This document shows positions 25,250-34,569 of a stretch of 64,000 bases of DNA, piece by piece. The DNA is from Seohaeicola zhoushanensis. GTDB lineage: Bacteria > Pseudomonadota > Alphaproteobacteria > Rhodobacterales > Rhodobacteraceae. How positions within the stretch are numbered: the first letter of the stretch is position 1; every line of letters begins with the position of its first letter. Both the position numbers and the translations under genes were made by a program. A model generated the notes under the pieces. The model did no database searches and was not told the origin of the DNA. It saw only the letters and a list, made by a program, of their open reading frames with translations. The DNA is taken from contig NZ_BNCJ01000017.1 in assembly GCF_014656415.1 (NCBI RefSeq), positions 1 through 64,000 of the forward strand, in the 5' to 3' direction.

Positions 25250-26116
25250 ATGGCAATGCAGTCGCTTCCCCCGCTGGGCTGGCTTCGCACCTTCGAGGCC
25301 GCCGCGCGCCACCTTTCCTTCACCGGGGCGGCGCGCGATCTGAACATGACGCAGAGCGCGGTGAGCCAGCAGGTCAAGGCGCTGGAAGAGCACCTTGGCC
25401 AGCCGCTGTTCATCCGCCGCCCGCGCGCGCTGGAGCTGACCGAGGCGGGCATCACCTATCTGCCGGTGGTGCGCGATGCCTTCCGCACGCTGGTGCGGGG
25501 TACCCGCGCGGTCACGGGGCGGCGCGGCGACGTGGTGCAGGTGATGTGCAACCTCACCTTCGCGGTGCATTGGCTGGCGCCGCGCCTCGCGGCCTTCCAG
25601 GCGGCGCATCCGGGCGTGCTGCTGAGCCTGACGACCGAACTCTGGGAGCCTCGCGAGCTGACCGAGGGGGCCGATATCGAGATCCGCTTCTCGCTGCGTC
25701 CGCCGGATACGGTGCGCCCGGAGCTGCTCTGGGCGGGCGCCTATTACCCGGTCTGCGCGCCGGGTTACGCGGTGAGCCTCGACGATCTGCACATGCAGCC
25801 GCTTTACGACTGCACCGGGCTGCTGGCGAACTGGTCGGCCTGGGCCGAGGACCAGCGCCTGCCCTGGCCCGATCCGCCGGTGACCTATGCGACGACCTTC
25901 ACCGTGACGCTGGCGGTGGCGATGGCTGGCGGCGGGCTGGCGCTGGCCCATGACGCCATCGCCGCGCGGCTGATCGCCGAGGGCCGGCTGGTCGCGCCCT
26001 TCGCCCATCGTGCTGCGTTGCCCGAGGCCTATTACCTGATCCTCTCGCCCCAGGCCGAGCATTCGCCGGGCGCGCGCGCCTTCGTCAACTGGCTGCGCGG
26101 CGAGATCGGGGCCTGA
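25250..26116 (+). CDS. LysR-family transcriptional regulator (GcvA-like)
   Basis: A 288-residue LTTR. The winged helix-turn-helix occupies residues about 8-65 (LRTFEAAARHLSFTGAARDL, MTQSAVSQQVKALEEHL, PLFIRRPRALELTEAG). The effector domain has GcvA-like spacing (FAVHWLAPRLAAFQ, ADIEIRF). It is divergent from the aldolase gene; the 99-base intergenic region contains AT-rich half-sites around 25226-25251 (ATTA...TAAT), overlapping its own start codon, that could be its operator. Effector unknown. Confidence 0.88.
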   Translation: MAMQSLPPLGWLRTFEAAARHLSFTGAARDLNMTQSAVSQQVKALEEHLGQPLFIRRPRALELTEAGITYLPVVRDAFRTLVRGTRAVTGRRGDVVQVMCNLTFAVHWLAPRLAAFQAAHPGVLLSLTTELWEPRELTEGADIEIRFSLRPPDTVRPELLWAGAYYPVCAPGYAVSLDDLHMQPLYDCTGLLANWSAWAEDQRLPWPDPPVTYATTFTVTLAVAMAGGGLALAHDAIAARLIAEGRLVAPFAHRAALPEAYYLILSPQAEHSPGARAFVNWLRGEIGA

Positions 26117-26125
26117 GCCGGGCGG

Positions 26126-26545
26126 TCAGAGGGGCCGGCTCGGCACCCAGGCATAGCCGTTCTGGCAGAGGATATAGGCCTCGCGCAGTCCGTGCGGCTT
26201 GTCGGTCGGGGCCTGCAGCAGGGTTGCCCCGGCCGTTTCGGCGCGGGCGGCCGCCTTGTCGGGATCGCTTTCGTAGAGCCTGATTTCGATGCCCGCGCCG
26301 CGTGGCGGGCTCTCGGGCAGCAGGCCGAGGAGCGGGTTCGCGTGGTAGGTGCCGTCGGCGTGGATCTGGAACACCTGCGCGCCATAGGTGACGATGGCGA
26401 AGTCGTTCGTCACCTGGTGGCAGGCCATGCCGAAGACCTCGCGCAGGAAGGCGCATTGCGCCGGCACGTCGCGCACCAGCAGGTTCAGCCCGATGCCGCG
26501 CAGCGCCTTGCCGAAGTCGCCGGCCTTCACCGTTTCGTAGTCCAT
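26126..26545 (-). CDS. VOC-family (glyoxalase-like) protein
   Basis: A 139-residue protein with one vicinal-oxygen-chelate fold: GIGLNLLVRDVPAQCAFLREVFGM, then FAIVTYGAQVFQIHAD and GIEIRLYESDPDKAAARAE, ending with AYILCQNGYAWVPSRPL. The ATG at 26545 follows a GGAGGGG ribosome-binding sequence. It converges on the LysR gene with nine bases between them. No enzymatic role can be assigned. Confidence 0.85.
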   Translation of the reverse strand: MDYETVKAGDFGKALRGIGLNLLVRDVPAQCAFLREVFGMACHQVTNDFAIVTYGAQVFQIHADGTYHANPLLGLLPESPPRGAGIEIRLYESDPDKAAARAETAGATLLQAPTDKPHGLREAYILCQNGYAWVPSRPL

Positions 26546-26580
26546 GCGCCCCTCCGGGATTATCCCGCCCGCCAAGCGAC

Positions 26581-26597
26581 AGCTTCAAGATGAAGCT
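26581..26597. promoter_or_regulatory. Perfect inverted repeat upstream of ade
   Basis: AGCTTCA-AGA-TGAAGCT, seven base pairs with a three-base loop, about 58 bases before the adenine deaminase start and 36 bases upstream of the divergent VOC gene. It may be an operator or a small hairpin in the leader; nothing in the sequence decides. Confidence 0.35.
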
Positions 26598-26655
26598 TTG
26601 ATGAATGTACTCTGCCGCCCCTTGCGCCGCCCCCGCCATTCAGCACAATTGAAAC

Positions 26656-28458
26656 ATGAACACCAAGCCCTTCCCAAGCTGGCCCGACGTGGCCCCCCGC
26701 CTGATCGCCGTCGCCGCCGGACGCAGCCCCGCCGATACCGTGATCAAGGGCGGCATCTGGGTCAACGTCCAGACCCGCGAATGCCTGCCCGGATATGACA
26801 TCGCCATCGCCGAGGGCCGCATCGCCTGCGTGGTGCCCGATGCCAGCTATTGCACCGGCCCCGATACCGAGATCATCGAGGCCAAGGGCCGCTACATGCT
26901 CCCCGGCCTCTGCGATGCGCATATGCACGTCGAGTCGGGGATGCTCACCCCCGCCGAATTTGCCCGCGCGGTGATCCCGCATGGCACCACCAGCATGTTC
27001 ACCGACCCGCATGAGATCGCCAATGTGCTGGGGCTGGACGGCGTGCGGATGATGCATGACGAGGCGCTCATGCAGGCGGTCAACATCTTCACCCAGATGC
27101 CTTCCTGCGCGCCTTCCGCGCCGGGGCTGGAGACCACCGGTTACGAGATCACCCCCGAGGATGTCGCCGAGGCGATGACCTGGCCGGGGATCATCGGGCT
27201 GGGCGAGATGATGAATTTCCCCGGTGTCACCAACGCCGACCCCAAGATGCTGGCCGAGATCGCCGCCACCCAGCGCGCCGGCAAGACGGTGGGTGGCCAT
27301 TACGCCTCGCCCGACCTTGGCCCCGCCTTCGCGGCCTATGTCGCCGGCGGTCCGGCGGACGATCATGAAGGCACCTCCGAGGCCGACGCCATGACCCGCG
27401 CGCGGCTCGGGATGCGGTCGATGATGCGCCTGGGCAGTGCCTGGTACGACGTCGAAAGCCAGATCACGGCGGTGACGGAAAAGGGCCTCGACCCGCGGAA
27501 CTTCATCCTCTGCACCGACGACTGCCATTCCGGCACGCTGGTCCACGAGGGCCACATGAACCGCGTGGTGCGCCACGCCATTGCCTGCGGCTGCGACCCG
27601 CTGGTCGCCTTGCAGATGGCGACGATCAACACCGCCACGCATTTCGGGCTGGAGCGCGAGATCGGTTCGATCGCTCCCGGCCGCCGCGCCGACGTGATCC
27701 TGTCCTCGGACCTGGTGACGCTGCCGATCGAACTGGTGATCGCGCGGGGTCAGGTGGTTGCGAAGGACGGCCAGTGCCTGGCCGACTGCCCGCATTACGA
27801 CTGGCCCGACGGCGCGCGCAATACCGTGCACCTGGGCCATGAGTTGAGCGCCCGCGACTTCGAGATCGCCGCCCCCGCCGGGGCCAATACCGCCCGCGCC
27901 AATGTGATCGGCGTGGTCGAGAACCAGGCCCCGACCAGGGCGCTCAAGGCCGATCTGCCGGTGCGCGACGGGCTGGTCGAGGGCGAGGGCGCGGTCTGCC
28001 AGATCGCGCTGGTCGAACGTCACCGTGCCACCGGCGGCGTGGTCAATGCCTTCGTCTCGGGCTTTGGCTACCAGGGCCGCATGGCGATGGCTTCGACCGT
28101 GGCGCATGACAGCCACCACATGATCGTGGTCGGCACCGACCGGGAACAGATGGCGCTGGCGGCCAACCGTCTCGCCGAGGTCGGCGGCGGCATCACCATC
28201 TGGCGCGACGGGCAGGAGCTGGCGCTGGTCGAGCTGCCCATCGCCGGGCTGATGTCCGACAGCCCCGCTCAGGAGGTCTCGGCCAGGGCGATGCAGATGG
28301 TCGAGGCGATGCAGGCCTGCGGCTGCACCCTGAACAACGCCTATATGCAGCACTCGCTGCTGGCGCTGGTGGTGATCCCCGAATTGCGCCTTTCCGACCT
28401 CGGGCTGGTCGATGTGCGCAGCTTCGAGCTGATCCCCTTGCTGGAACCCGCATCATGA
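26656..28458 (+). CDS. ade: Adenine deaminase
   Basis: A 600-residue metal-dependent amidohydrolase converting adenine to hypoxanthine and ammonia. The metal site begins with LCDAHMHVESGMLTP; FTDPHEIANVLG, GGHYASPDL, HEGTSEADAM and FILCTDDCHSG follow as in bacterial Ade. The C-terminal domain (about 430-600) with FVSGFGYQGRMAMAST and VGTDREQMALAANRL is the adenine-deaminase-specific extension. Its stop overlaps the amn ATG by four bases, so AMP breakdown to adenine and onward to hypoxanthine is encoded as one unit. Confidence 0.94.
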   Translation: MNTKPFPSWPDVAPRLIAVAAGRSPADTVIKGGIWVNVQTRECLPGYDIAIAEGRIACVVPDASYCTGPDTEIIEAKGRYMLPGLCDAHMHVESGMLTPAEFARAVIPHGTTSMFTDPHEIANVLGLDGVRMMHDEALMQAVNIFTQMPSCAPSAPGLETTGYEITPEDVAEAMTWPGIIGLGEMMNFPGVTNADPKMLAEIAATQRAGKTVGGHYASPDLGPAFAAYVAGGPADDHEGTSEADAMTRARLGMRSMMRLGSAWYDVESQITAVTEKGLDPRNFILCTDDCHSGTLVHEGHMNRVVRHAIACGCDPLVALQMATINTATHFGLEREIGSIAPGRRADVILSSDLVTLPIELVIARGQVVAKDGQCLADCPHYDWPDGARNTVHLGHELSARDFEIAAPAGANTARANVIGVVENQAPTRALKADLPVRDGLVEGEGAVCQIALVERHRATGGVVNAFVSGFGYQGRMAMASTVAHDSHHMIVVGTDREQMALAANRLAEVGGGITIWRDGQELALVELPIAGLMSDSPAQEVSARAMQMVEAMQACGCTLNNAYMQHSLLALVVIPELRLSDLGLVDVRSFELIPLLEPAS

Positions 28459-29918
28459 GCCGCATCGAGACGCCCGACAGCTTCCGGGACGAGAGCTTCA
28501 CCGATGCCACCGCCGCGGTGGACCGGCTGCAGGAGCTTTACACCGAGGCGACCGAGTTCCTCTGCGGCCACTTCATGCAGGTGATGAAGTCGGGCGCGCC
28601 CGGTTGTCGGATCCGCGCCTTCTACCCCGAGATCCGGCTTACCACGACGAGTTATGCCCGCATCGACTCGCGCCTCTCCTTCGGACATGTCGCGCTGCCG
28701 GGCACCTATTCGACCACGATCACCCGGCCCGACCTGTTCCGCAACTACCTGATCCAGCAGATCGGCCTGCTGATCCGCAACCACGGCCAGCCGGTCACCA
28801 TCGGGCCGTCGCAGACCCCGATCCCGGTGCATTTCGCGGTGGCGACCAAGCCCGAGCTGACGGTGCCGCAGGAGGGCGCGGCGGGCCTGACCCTGCGCGA
28901 CATCTTCGATGTGCCCGATCTCGCCACCACCAACGACGACATCGTCAACGGCACCCATGTGCCTGCGGACGGCATCGGCCCGCTCGCGCTCTTCACCGCG
29001 CAGCGCATCGACTATTCGCTGGCGCGCCTCAGCCATTACACGGCGACCGATGCCAGCCACTTCCAGAACCACGTCCTGTTCACCAACTACCAGTTCTACG
29101 TGACCGAGTTCGAGGCCTTCGCACGGGCGCAACTGGCCGATGCCGAGAGCGGCTATACCGCCTTTGTCAGCGCCGGGAATGCCGAGATCACCACGGCCGA
29201 CGCGCCGCTCGACGCGCCGCTGCGGCTGCCGCAGATGCCGACCTATCACCTCAAGCGGGCCGATGGTTCCGGCATCACCTTGGTCAACATCGGTGTCGGC
29301 CCCTCGAACGCCAAGACCGCAACCGACCATATCGCGGTGCTGCGCCCGCACGCCTGGCTGATGGTCGGCCATTGCGCCGGGCTCCGGAACACCCAGGCGC
29401 TGGGCGATTTCGTGCTGGCCCATGCCTACCTGCGCGAGGACCACGTGCTCGACGACGACCTGCCGGTCTGGACGCCGATCCCGGCGCTGGCCGAGATCCA
29501 GATCGCGCTGGAGGAGGCGGTTGAGGAGGTGACGGGGCTGGAGGATTACGAACTCAAGCGGATCATGCGCACCGGCACCGTGGCCACCATCGACAACCGC
29601 AACTGGGAGCTGCGCGACCAGTCCGGCCCGGTGCAGCGGCTGAACCAGTCCCGCGCCATCGCGCTCGACATGGAGAGCGCCACCATCGCCGCCAACGGCT
29701 ATCGCTTCCGGGTGCCCTATGGCACGCTGCTCTGCGTCTCGGACAAGCCGCTGCACGGCGAATTGAAGCTGCCCGGGATGGCCTCGGAATTCTACACGAC
29801 ACAGGTTTCGCGCCACCTCAAGATCGGTATAAGGGCGATGGAACGCCTGCGCACCATGCCGCTGGAGCGGATGCACAGCCGGAAATTGCGCTCTTTCGAC
29901 GAGACGGCGTTCCTTTAA
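28455..29918 (+). CDS. amn: AMP nucleosidase
   Basis: A 487-residue enzyme splitting AMP to adenine and ribose 5-phosphate. It has the AMP-nucleosidase-specific N-terminal domain (about 20-180: RPDLFRNYLIQQIGLLIRNH) and a C-terminal purine-phosphorylase-like catalytic domain (TLVNIGVGPSNAKTATDHIAVL, MVGHCAGLR, ALDMESATIAANGYRFRVPYG). The length matches E. coli Amn. Translationally coupled to adenine deaminase, which removes its product. A terminator-like hairpin overlaps its stop codon. Confidence 0.94.
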   Translation: MSRIETPDSFRDESFTDATAAVDRLQELYTEATEFLCGHFMQVMKSGAPGCRIRAFYPEIRLTTTSYARIDSRLSFGHVALPGTYSTTITRPDLFRNYLIQQIGLLIRNHGQPVTIGPSQTPIPVHFAVATKPELTVPQEGAAGLTLRDIFDVPDLATTNDDIVNGTHVPADGIGPLALFTAQRIDYSLARLSHYTATDASHFQNHVLFTNYQFYVTEFEAFARAQLADAESGYTAFVSAGNAEITTADAPLDAPLRLPQMPTYHLKRADGSGITLVNIGVGPSNAKTATDHIAVLRPHAWLMVGHCAGLRNTQALGDFVLAHAYLREDHVLDDDLPVWTPIPALAEIQIALEEAVEEVTGLEDYELKRIMRTGTVATIDNRNWELRDQSGPVQRLNQSRAIALDMESATIAANGYRFRVPYGTLLCVSDKPLHGELKLPGMASEFYTTQVSRHLKIGIRAMERLRTMPLERMHSRKLRSFDETAFL

Positions 29919-29963
29919 GCCCAAAAAAACGCGAAAAACAGGCGGATTTGGGCTTGGCTTTTT
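29917..29963 (+). terminator. Terminator-like hairpin after amn
   Basis: A nine-base stem (AAGCCCAAA at 29917-29925 with TTTGGGCTT at 29947-29955) followed by GGCTTTTTCC. The loop is long (21 bases), so efficiency is uncertain. It separates amn from the HU gene. Confidence 0.55.
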
Positions 29964-30048
29964 CCACTAGTCGTTGTGTTTTCCCACAACATCCCGCTAA
30001 AGTGCGCGGACGAGGCCCTATAGAGCGGGCAGTTGAAGGAGAACAAAA

Positions 30049-30336
30049 ATGGCAAAAGCAATGACCAAGTCCCAGCTCGTCGCCGCACTGGCTGACGAAA
30101 TGGGTTCCGACAAGAAAACCGCCGGCGGGGCACTGGACGCAGTTTGCGCGCTGATCACCCGTGAAGTCGCCGCAGGCGGCTCGGTCACGCTGCCCGGCGT
30201 CGGCAAGATCTACTGCCGCGAGCGCCCCGAGCGCACCGTTCGCAACCCGGCCACCGGCGAGTCCTTCACCAAGGAAGCCGACAAGGTCGTGAAGATGACC
30301 ATCGCCAAGGCGCTCAAGGACAGCGTCAACGGCTGA
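30049..30336 (+). CDS. hup: HU-family DNA-binding protein
   Basis: A 95-residue histone-like nucleoid protein. It matches the HU/IHF fold: MTKSQLVAALADEMGSDKKT for the helical dimer part, SVTLPGVGKIYC, and the DNA-binding arm with the RNPATGE motif that carries the intercalating proline. AAGGAG lies seven bases before the ATG. The 130-base upstream region is AT-rich, as expected for a strongly expressed nucleoid-protein gene, and a terminator follows, so it is monocistronic. Confidence 0.93.
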   Translation: MAKAMTKSQLVAALADEMGSDKKTAGGALDAVCALITREVAAGGSVTLPGVGKIYCRERPERTVRNPATGESFTKEADKVVKMTIAKALKDSVNG

Positions 30337-30363
30337 TCTCGCGCTTTCGCGACGATCATCTTC

Positions 30364-30394
30364 GGGCCGCTCCTCTGGGCGGCCCTTTTCTTTT
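30364..30394 (+). terminator. Rho-independent terminator of hup
   Basis: Stem GGGCCGC (30364-30370) with GCGGCCC (30379-30385), an eight-base loop and the T-rich tail TTTTCTTTT, 28 bases past the HU stop. Confidence 0.8.
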
Positions 30395-30464
30395 GCGCGG
30401 GCGGTGGGGGCTTTGTGGGTTCGAAATATCCCCGCGCCACCCCACGGGCCGGCGGTAGCCCGGC

Positions 30465-31859
30465 CTACTCGGGCATGTGCTGGCGGATGAAGGGCTCCAC
30501 GGCCTCGAAGAACTGGCGGAAGCAGGGCTGGCCCTCGACCACCACGTGGTTGCCTCCCGGCAGTTCGACAAAGCGCGCGCCGGGGATCGTGCGGGCGGCC
30601 CGGCGGCCCTCGGCGATCGGCACCGCCTGGTCGCCCGAGATATGCAGCACCAGCGTCGGCACGTTCAGCGCCACGGCCTCGGCCTGGGTATCGGCGGATG
30701 AATTCATCTCGTAGATCCGTTCGGCATTCCCGGCATTGATCGAGACGCGCTGCACCTCGTCGAAGCTGCTCTGGATCTCGCGCGGGGCGTCGGGCACGAA
30801 GGTCGCGGTGAAGAAGTTGCGGAAGACCGGCAGGTTCGATCCCCAGCCGTCGCGGATCATCACCTGGGCGGCGTGATACATCTTCTCCTCTTCCGGGTCG
30901 TTGCGCCGCAGCCGGCCCCGCAGGTAGCCGCCGAAGAGGATCAGGCAGGCCACCTGCTCGGGGTGCTTCTGCGCATATTTCACCGCGAAGGCGCCGCCCT
31001 GGCTGATTCCCAGCAGGGCAAAGCGTTTCAGCCCCGAGGCCGCCACCACCGCCTCCATGTCCTCGATCATCGCGTCGATGGAGATCCGCTCGACGTCCCA
31101 GTCCGACAGCCCGTTGCCGCGCTGGTCGAAGCGCACCAGCCGGTGATCTGCGGCCAGACGGTCGAGGAAGGGGCCGAACAGCGGGCTCTGCAGCTCGTAT
31201 TCCAGGTGGTTGAGCCAATGCGGCGCGCGCAGCACCGGCGGCCCCTTGCCGATCGCCGCCCAGGCGACATGGGTGCCATCGGCCGAGGTGCAGAACTGCA
31301 CCTCCTGCTGCAGCGCGGTGCCCACCACTTCGGGTTCCACCCGCGCCGCCGGGGTCCACTGCCAGACCCGCACCGGCCGCGTGATGTTCTTCACCCGCTG
31401 CCGCCCCATGTCGCGGAAGGGCTGGTCGAAGCGGTCCTGCACCGTCTGGTGCACGATATCCGAGATGCAGAGCCCGCCCGGCTCGGCCAGCCCTTCGAGC
31501 CGCGCCGCCACGTTCACCGCATCGCCGAACATGTCGTTCTCGTCAAAGATCAGGTCCCCCATGTTGATCCCGATCCGGTAGCGGATGCGCTGGTCGGGGT
31601 CGCTCTCGGCCTCGCGCAGGGGCATCTCGTGCTGGATGTCCATGGCGCAGCGCACCGCGTCCTGCGCCGAGGCGAACTCGGCCAGCAGCCCGTCGCCGGT
31701 GGTCTTGACGATGCGGCCCCGGTGGCTGGTGATCGCCGGGTCGATCAGCTCGCGCCGGTGCAGCTTCTGGCGCGAGAGCACGCCAAGCTCGTCCATTCCC
31801 ATCAGCCGGGAATAGTCGGACATGTCCGAAACCAGCACGGCAGCGAGGCGTCTTTCCAT
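30465..31859 (-). CDS. Class III nucleotide cyclase fused to alpha/beta hydrolase
   Basis: A 464-residue two-domain protein. Residues about 1-170 form a class III adenylate/guanylate cyclase domain (AAVLVSDMSDYSRLMGMDE, KTTGDGLLAEFASA with the second metal Asp, GINMGDLIFDENDMFGDAVN). Residues about 200-460 form an alpha/beta hydrolase with nucleophile elbow LLGISQGGAFA, acid in HISGDQAVP and His in PGGNHVVVEG, so a complete triad is present. No transmembrane helix. The ATG at 31859 begins the cyclase domain. Such fusions are known in alphaproteobacteria, but the ligand or substrate is unknown. Divergent from the DMT gene. Confidence 0.87.
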   Translation of the reverse strand: MERRLAAVLVSDMSDYSRLMGMDELGVLSRQKLHRRELIDPAITSHRGRIVKTTGDGLLAEFASAQDAVRCAMDIQHEMPLREAESDPDQRIRYRIGINMGDLIFDENDMFGDAVNVAARLEGLAEPGGLCISDIVHQTVQDRFDQPFRDMGRQRVKNITRPVRVWQWTPAARVEPEVVGTALQQEVQFCTSADGTHVAWAAIGKGPPVLRAPHWLNHLEYELQSPLFGPFLDRLAADHRLVRFDQRGNGLSDWDVERISIDAMIEDMEAVVAASGLKRFALLGISQGGAFAVKYAQKHPEQVACLILFGGYLRGRLRRNDPEEEKMYHAAQVMIRDGWGSNLPVFRNFFTATFVPDAPREIQSSFDEVQRVSINAGNAERIYEMNSSADTQAEAVALNVPTLVLHISGDQAVPIAEGRRAARTIPGARFVELPGGNHVVVEGQPCFRQFFEAVEPFIRQHMPE

Positions 31860-32011
31860 CCCGCACCCCTTGGCGACCCGCCCCGACTCTACCAAAGATC
31901 CGGCAAAAACAAAGCGCCCCGAACAGGCTTTCCCCAGCCTTGCCTTCCCCGGTCAAATCGGGAAAGGTCGCGCCGCGCCCACCGGGCGCCAAGGGGGGAA
32001 GAACCAGCCAG

Positions 32012-32887
32012 ATGGACATGCGCGCAATCCTCATGGGGCTGGCCTTCGCCTTCATGTGGTCCTCGGCCTTCACCTCGGCCCGGATCATCGTCGCCGATGC
32101 CTCGCCGCTGTTCTCGCTGGCGGCGCGCTTCCTGATCTCGGGGCTGATCGGCGTCACCATCGCCCGGCTGATGGGGCAGAGCTGGCGCCTGACCCCGAAG
32201 CAATGGTATGCGACTATCCTCTTCGGCATCTGCCAGAACGCGCTCTACCTCGGGCTGAATTTCGTCGCCATGCAGACGGTCGAGGCCAGCCTTGCCGCCA
32301 TCATCGCCTCGACCATGCCGCTGCTGGTGGCGCTGGCGAGCTGGCTGATCTTCCGCGAGTCGCTGCGCCCGCTGGGCGTGATCGGGCTGCTGGCCGGGGT
32401 CGGCGGCGTCTGGCTCATCATGTCGAGCCGGATCAGCGCCGGGGTCGACCTGCACGGCGTCCTGCTCTGCGGCATCGGCGTGCTGGCGCTGACCTTCGCC
32501 ACGCTGGCGGTGCGCGGCGCCACCTCGGGCGGCAATTTCCTGATGGTGGTCGGGCTGCAGATGTTCGTCGGAGCGGCGGTCCTCTTCCTGGCCGCGCTGG
32601 CCTTCGAGGACATCCGGGTCAACCCGACCTGGCCCTTGGCGCTGGCCTTCGCCTATACCACGCTGGTGCCCGGCCTGGCCGCCACCTTCATCTGGTTCCT
32701 GCTGCTCGACCGGATCGGGGCGACCCGCGCCGCCACCTTCCACTTCCTCAACCCGGTCTTCGGCGTCGCCATCGCCTCGGCCCTGCTTGGCGAAAGCCTA
32801 GGGCCCCGCGACGTGGTCGGCGTGCTGATCGTCACGGCCGGCATCTTCGCGGTGCAGCTCTCGCGCCAGCGCCGCCGACAGGCCTGA
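32012..32887 (+). CDS. EamA/DMT-family exporter
   Basis: A 291-residue inner-membrane protein with ten predicted helices in two EamA repeats (about 5-135 and 150-285). Family features include FAFMWSSAFTSARIIVADASP in helix 1, ALYLGLNFVAMQTVEASLAAII, and FHFLNPVFGVAIASALLGES in the second repeat. The transported compound cannot be deduced. It ends six bases before the convergent glutathione peroxidase gene. Confidence 0.87.
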   Translation: MDMRAILMGLAFAFMWSSAFTSARIIVADASPLFSLAARFLISGLIGVTIARLMGQSWRLTPKQWYATILFGICQNALYLGLNFVAMQTVEASLAAIIASTMPLLVALASWLIFRESLRPLGVIGLLAGVGGVWLIMSSRISAGVDLHGVLLCGIGVLALTFATLAVRGATSGGNFLMVVGLQMFVGAAVLFLAALAFEDIRVNPTWPLALAFAYTTLVPGLAATFIWFLLLDRIGATRAATFHFLNPVFGVAIASALLGESLGPRDVVGVLIVTAGIFAVQLSRQRRRQA

Positions 32888-32893
32888 GCCGCC

Positions 32894-33415
32894 TCACTTC
32901 AGCAGCGGCTCGATCTCCTGCAGGATCGCCTTGGAATCGGGCCGCGTGGTCGACCCCCAGGTGCCCATCACCGCCCCGTCCGGCCCGACCAGGATCTTGT
33001 TGAAGTTCCAGCCCGGCTCGAAGCCGGTCTCGGCCTTCACCGCCTTGAAGAAGGGATGCGCCTGCGGGCCGCGCACATGGGTGATATCGGTCATCGGCAG
33101 GGTCAGGTCGTAGTTCAGCTCGCAGAAGGCCTTGACCTCTGCGGCGCTGCCCAGCTCCTGGTTGAAGTCGTCCGAGGGCACCGCCAGCACCACCAGCCCG
33201 CGCGCGCTGTAGGTGTCGAACACCTTCTGCAGGGCCGCATATTGCGGCGTGAACCCGCATTGCGAGGCGGTATTGACCACCAGCACCGGCCGCCCGCGCC
33301 AGGCCTCGAGCGACAGCGTGCCGCCGTCGATCGAGGCGAACGTGCCGCCCACACCCGCCAGTGCCGGCAATCCGGCCAGGACCAGGCAGAGCGCCAGGAC
33401 ATGTCTCAGCATCAT
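32894..33415 (-). CDS. Periplasmic glutathione-peroxidase-family protein
   Basis: A 173-residue thiol peroxidase. A signal peptide ([15 protein letters not shown]) directs it to the periplasm, unlike cytosolic GPx. The peroxidatic Cys53 lies in [21 protein letters not shown] provides the Gln, and WNFNKILVG provides Trp and Asn of the tetrad. In the periplasm, thioredoxin-like proteins are likelier reductants than glutathione. Just across 143 bases is the divergent msrB-msrA pair, so the locus serves oxidative damage repair. Confidence 0.9.
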   Translation of the reverse strand: MMLRHVLALCLVLAGLPALAGVGGTFASIDGGTLSLEAWRGRPVLVVNTASQCGFTPQYAALQKVFDTYSARGLVVLAVPSDDFNQELGSAAEVKAFCELNYDLTLPMTDITHVRGPQAHPFFKAVKAETGFEPGWNFNKILVGPDGAVMGTWGSTTRPDSKAILQEIEPLLK

Positions 33416-33558
33416 CTATCCTCCATCGCCTATGCAAGGCATACGCGCGCCGCCCGGCTCCGGATCACCTGCACGAGCGCGCGAGCCGTGGTAATATACC
33501 GTTGCTTTCCCCCCGCGCGGCCCCAGATACTGGCCACGAGCTCGGACATGAGGATACC

Positions 33559-34002
33559 ATGAAAACCTATACCAAGGACCCGGCCCGCATCGCGCAGCTG
33601 TCGCGCGAGGAGTTCTACGTGACGCAGCAGAGCGGCACCGAACGCCCCGGCACCGGCAAGCTGCTCTACAACAAGGAACCGGGCATCTACGTCGACATCG
33701 TCTCGGGCGAACCGCTCTTCGCCTCGGCCGACAAGTTCGAAAGCCATTGCGGCTGGCCGAGCTTCACCAGGCCGATCGCCAATGTCGAGGAGTTCGAGGA
33801 CCGCACCCACGGCATGATCCGCACCGAGGTGCGCTCGAAGCATGGCGACAGCCATCTCGGCCACGTCTTCCCCGACGGGCCGCGCGACCGTGGCGGGCTG
33901 CGCTACTGCATCAACTCGGCCTCGCTCCGCTTCGTGCACCTGCGCGACATGGAGGCCGAGGGCTATGGCGACTATATCGACCAGGTGGAGGACATCGCAT
34001 GA
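33559..34002 (+). CDS. msrB: Methionine-R-sulfoxide reductase
   Basis: A 147-residue MsrB that reduces methionine-R-sulfoxide. The catalytic Cys is in [12 protein letters not shown], and [10 protein letters not shown] and [11 protein letters not shown] are family motifs; the Cys in HCGWPSF may be the resolving residue. The four zinc-binding cysteines of some MsrB proteins are absent. The ATG at 33559 is preceded by GAGGA. The stop overlaps the msrA ATG by four bases. No signal peptide, so cytosolic. Confidence 0.93.
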   Translation: MKTYTKDPARIAQLSREEFYVTQQSGTERPGTGKLLYNKEPGIYVDIVSGEPLFASADKFESHCGWPSFTRPIANVEEFEDRTHGMIRTEVRSKHGDSHLGHVFPDGPRDRGGLRYCINSASLRFVHLRDMEAEGYGDYIDQVEDIA

Positions 34003-34508
34003 CAACCGAACGCGCCGTGCTGGCCGGGGGCTGCTTCTGGGGGATGCAGGAACTGCTGCGCCACAAGCCCGGCATCCTGAAGACCCGCGTCGGCTATACC
34101 GGCGGCGACGTGCCGAACGCGACCTATCGCAACCACGGCACCCATGCCGAAGGGGTAGAGATCCTCTTCGACCCGGCCAGGATCAGCTACCGCGAGATCC
34201 TGGAATTCTTCTTCCAGATCCACGATCCGACCACGCTGAACCGCCAGGGCAACGACGTCGGCCTGTCCTACCGCTCGGCGATCTATTATGTCGACGAGGC
34301 GCAGAAGGCCGTCGCGCTCGACACCATCGCCGATGTCGACGCCTCCGGCCTCTGGCCGCGCCGGGTGGTGACCGAGGTGGAGCCCGTGGGCGATTTCTGG
34401 GAGGCCGAGCCCGAGCACCAGGACTACCTCCAGCGCATTCCCCACGGCTATACCTGCCACTGGGTCCGCCCCGACTGGGTGCTGCCCAAGCGCGACGCCG
34501 CGGAATAG
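33999..34508 (+). CDS. msrA: Methionine-S-sulfoxide reductase
   Basis: A 169-residue MsrA for methionine-S-sulfoxide, with catalytic Cys12 in [12 protein letters not shown], then [26 protein letters not shown] (read as several short motifs), FFQIHDPTT and [11 protein letters not shown]. Translation is coupled to msrB, so both stereoisomers are repaired by one unit. A hairpin with a T-rich tail follows. Confidence 0.94.
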   Translation: MTTERAVLAGGCFWGMQELLRHKPGILKTRVGYTGGDVPNATYRNHGTHAEGVEILFDPARISYREILEFFFQIHDPTTLNRQGNDVGLSYRSAIYYVDEAQKAVALDTIADVDASGLWPRRVVTEVEPVGDFWEAEPEHQDYLQRIPHGYTCHWVRPDWVLPKRDAAE

Positions 34509-34523
34509 GGCCGCGAAACGCGG

Positions 34524-34557
34524 GAAGCAGGGCGCCACACCCCTGCTTCTCTTCTTC
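34524..34557 (+). terminator. Terminator-like hairpin after msrA
   Basis: Stem GAAGCAGGG (34524-34532) with CCCTGCTTC (34541-34549), an eight-base loop, then TCTTCTTC. It lies 16 bases after the msrA stop. Confidence 0.6.
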
Positions 34558-34569
34558 AAAAGTATCTCC

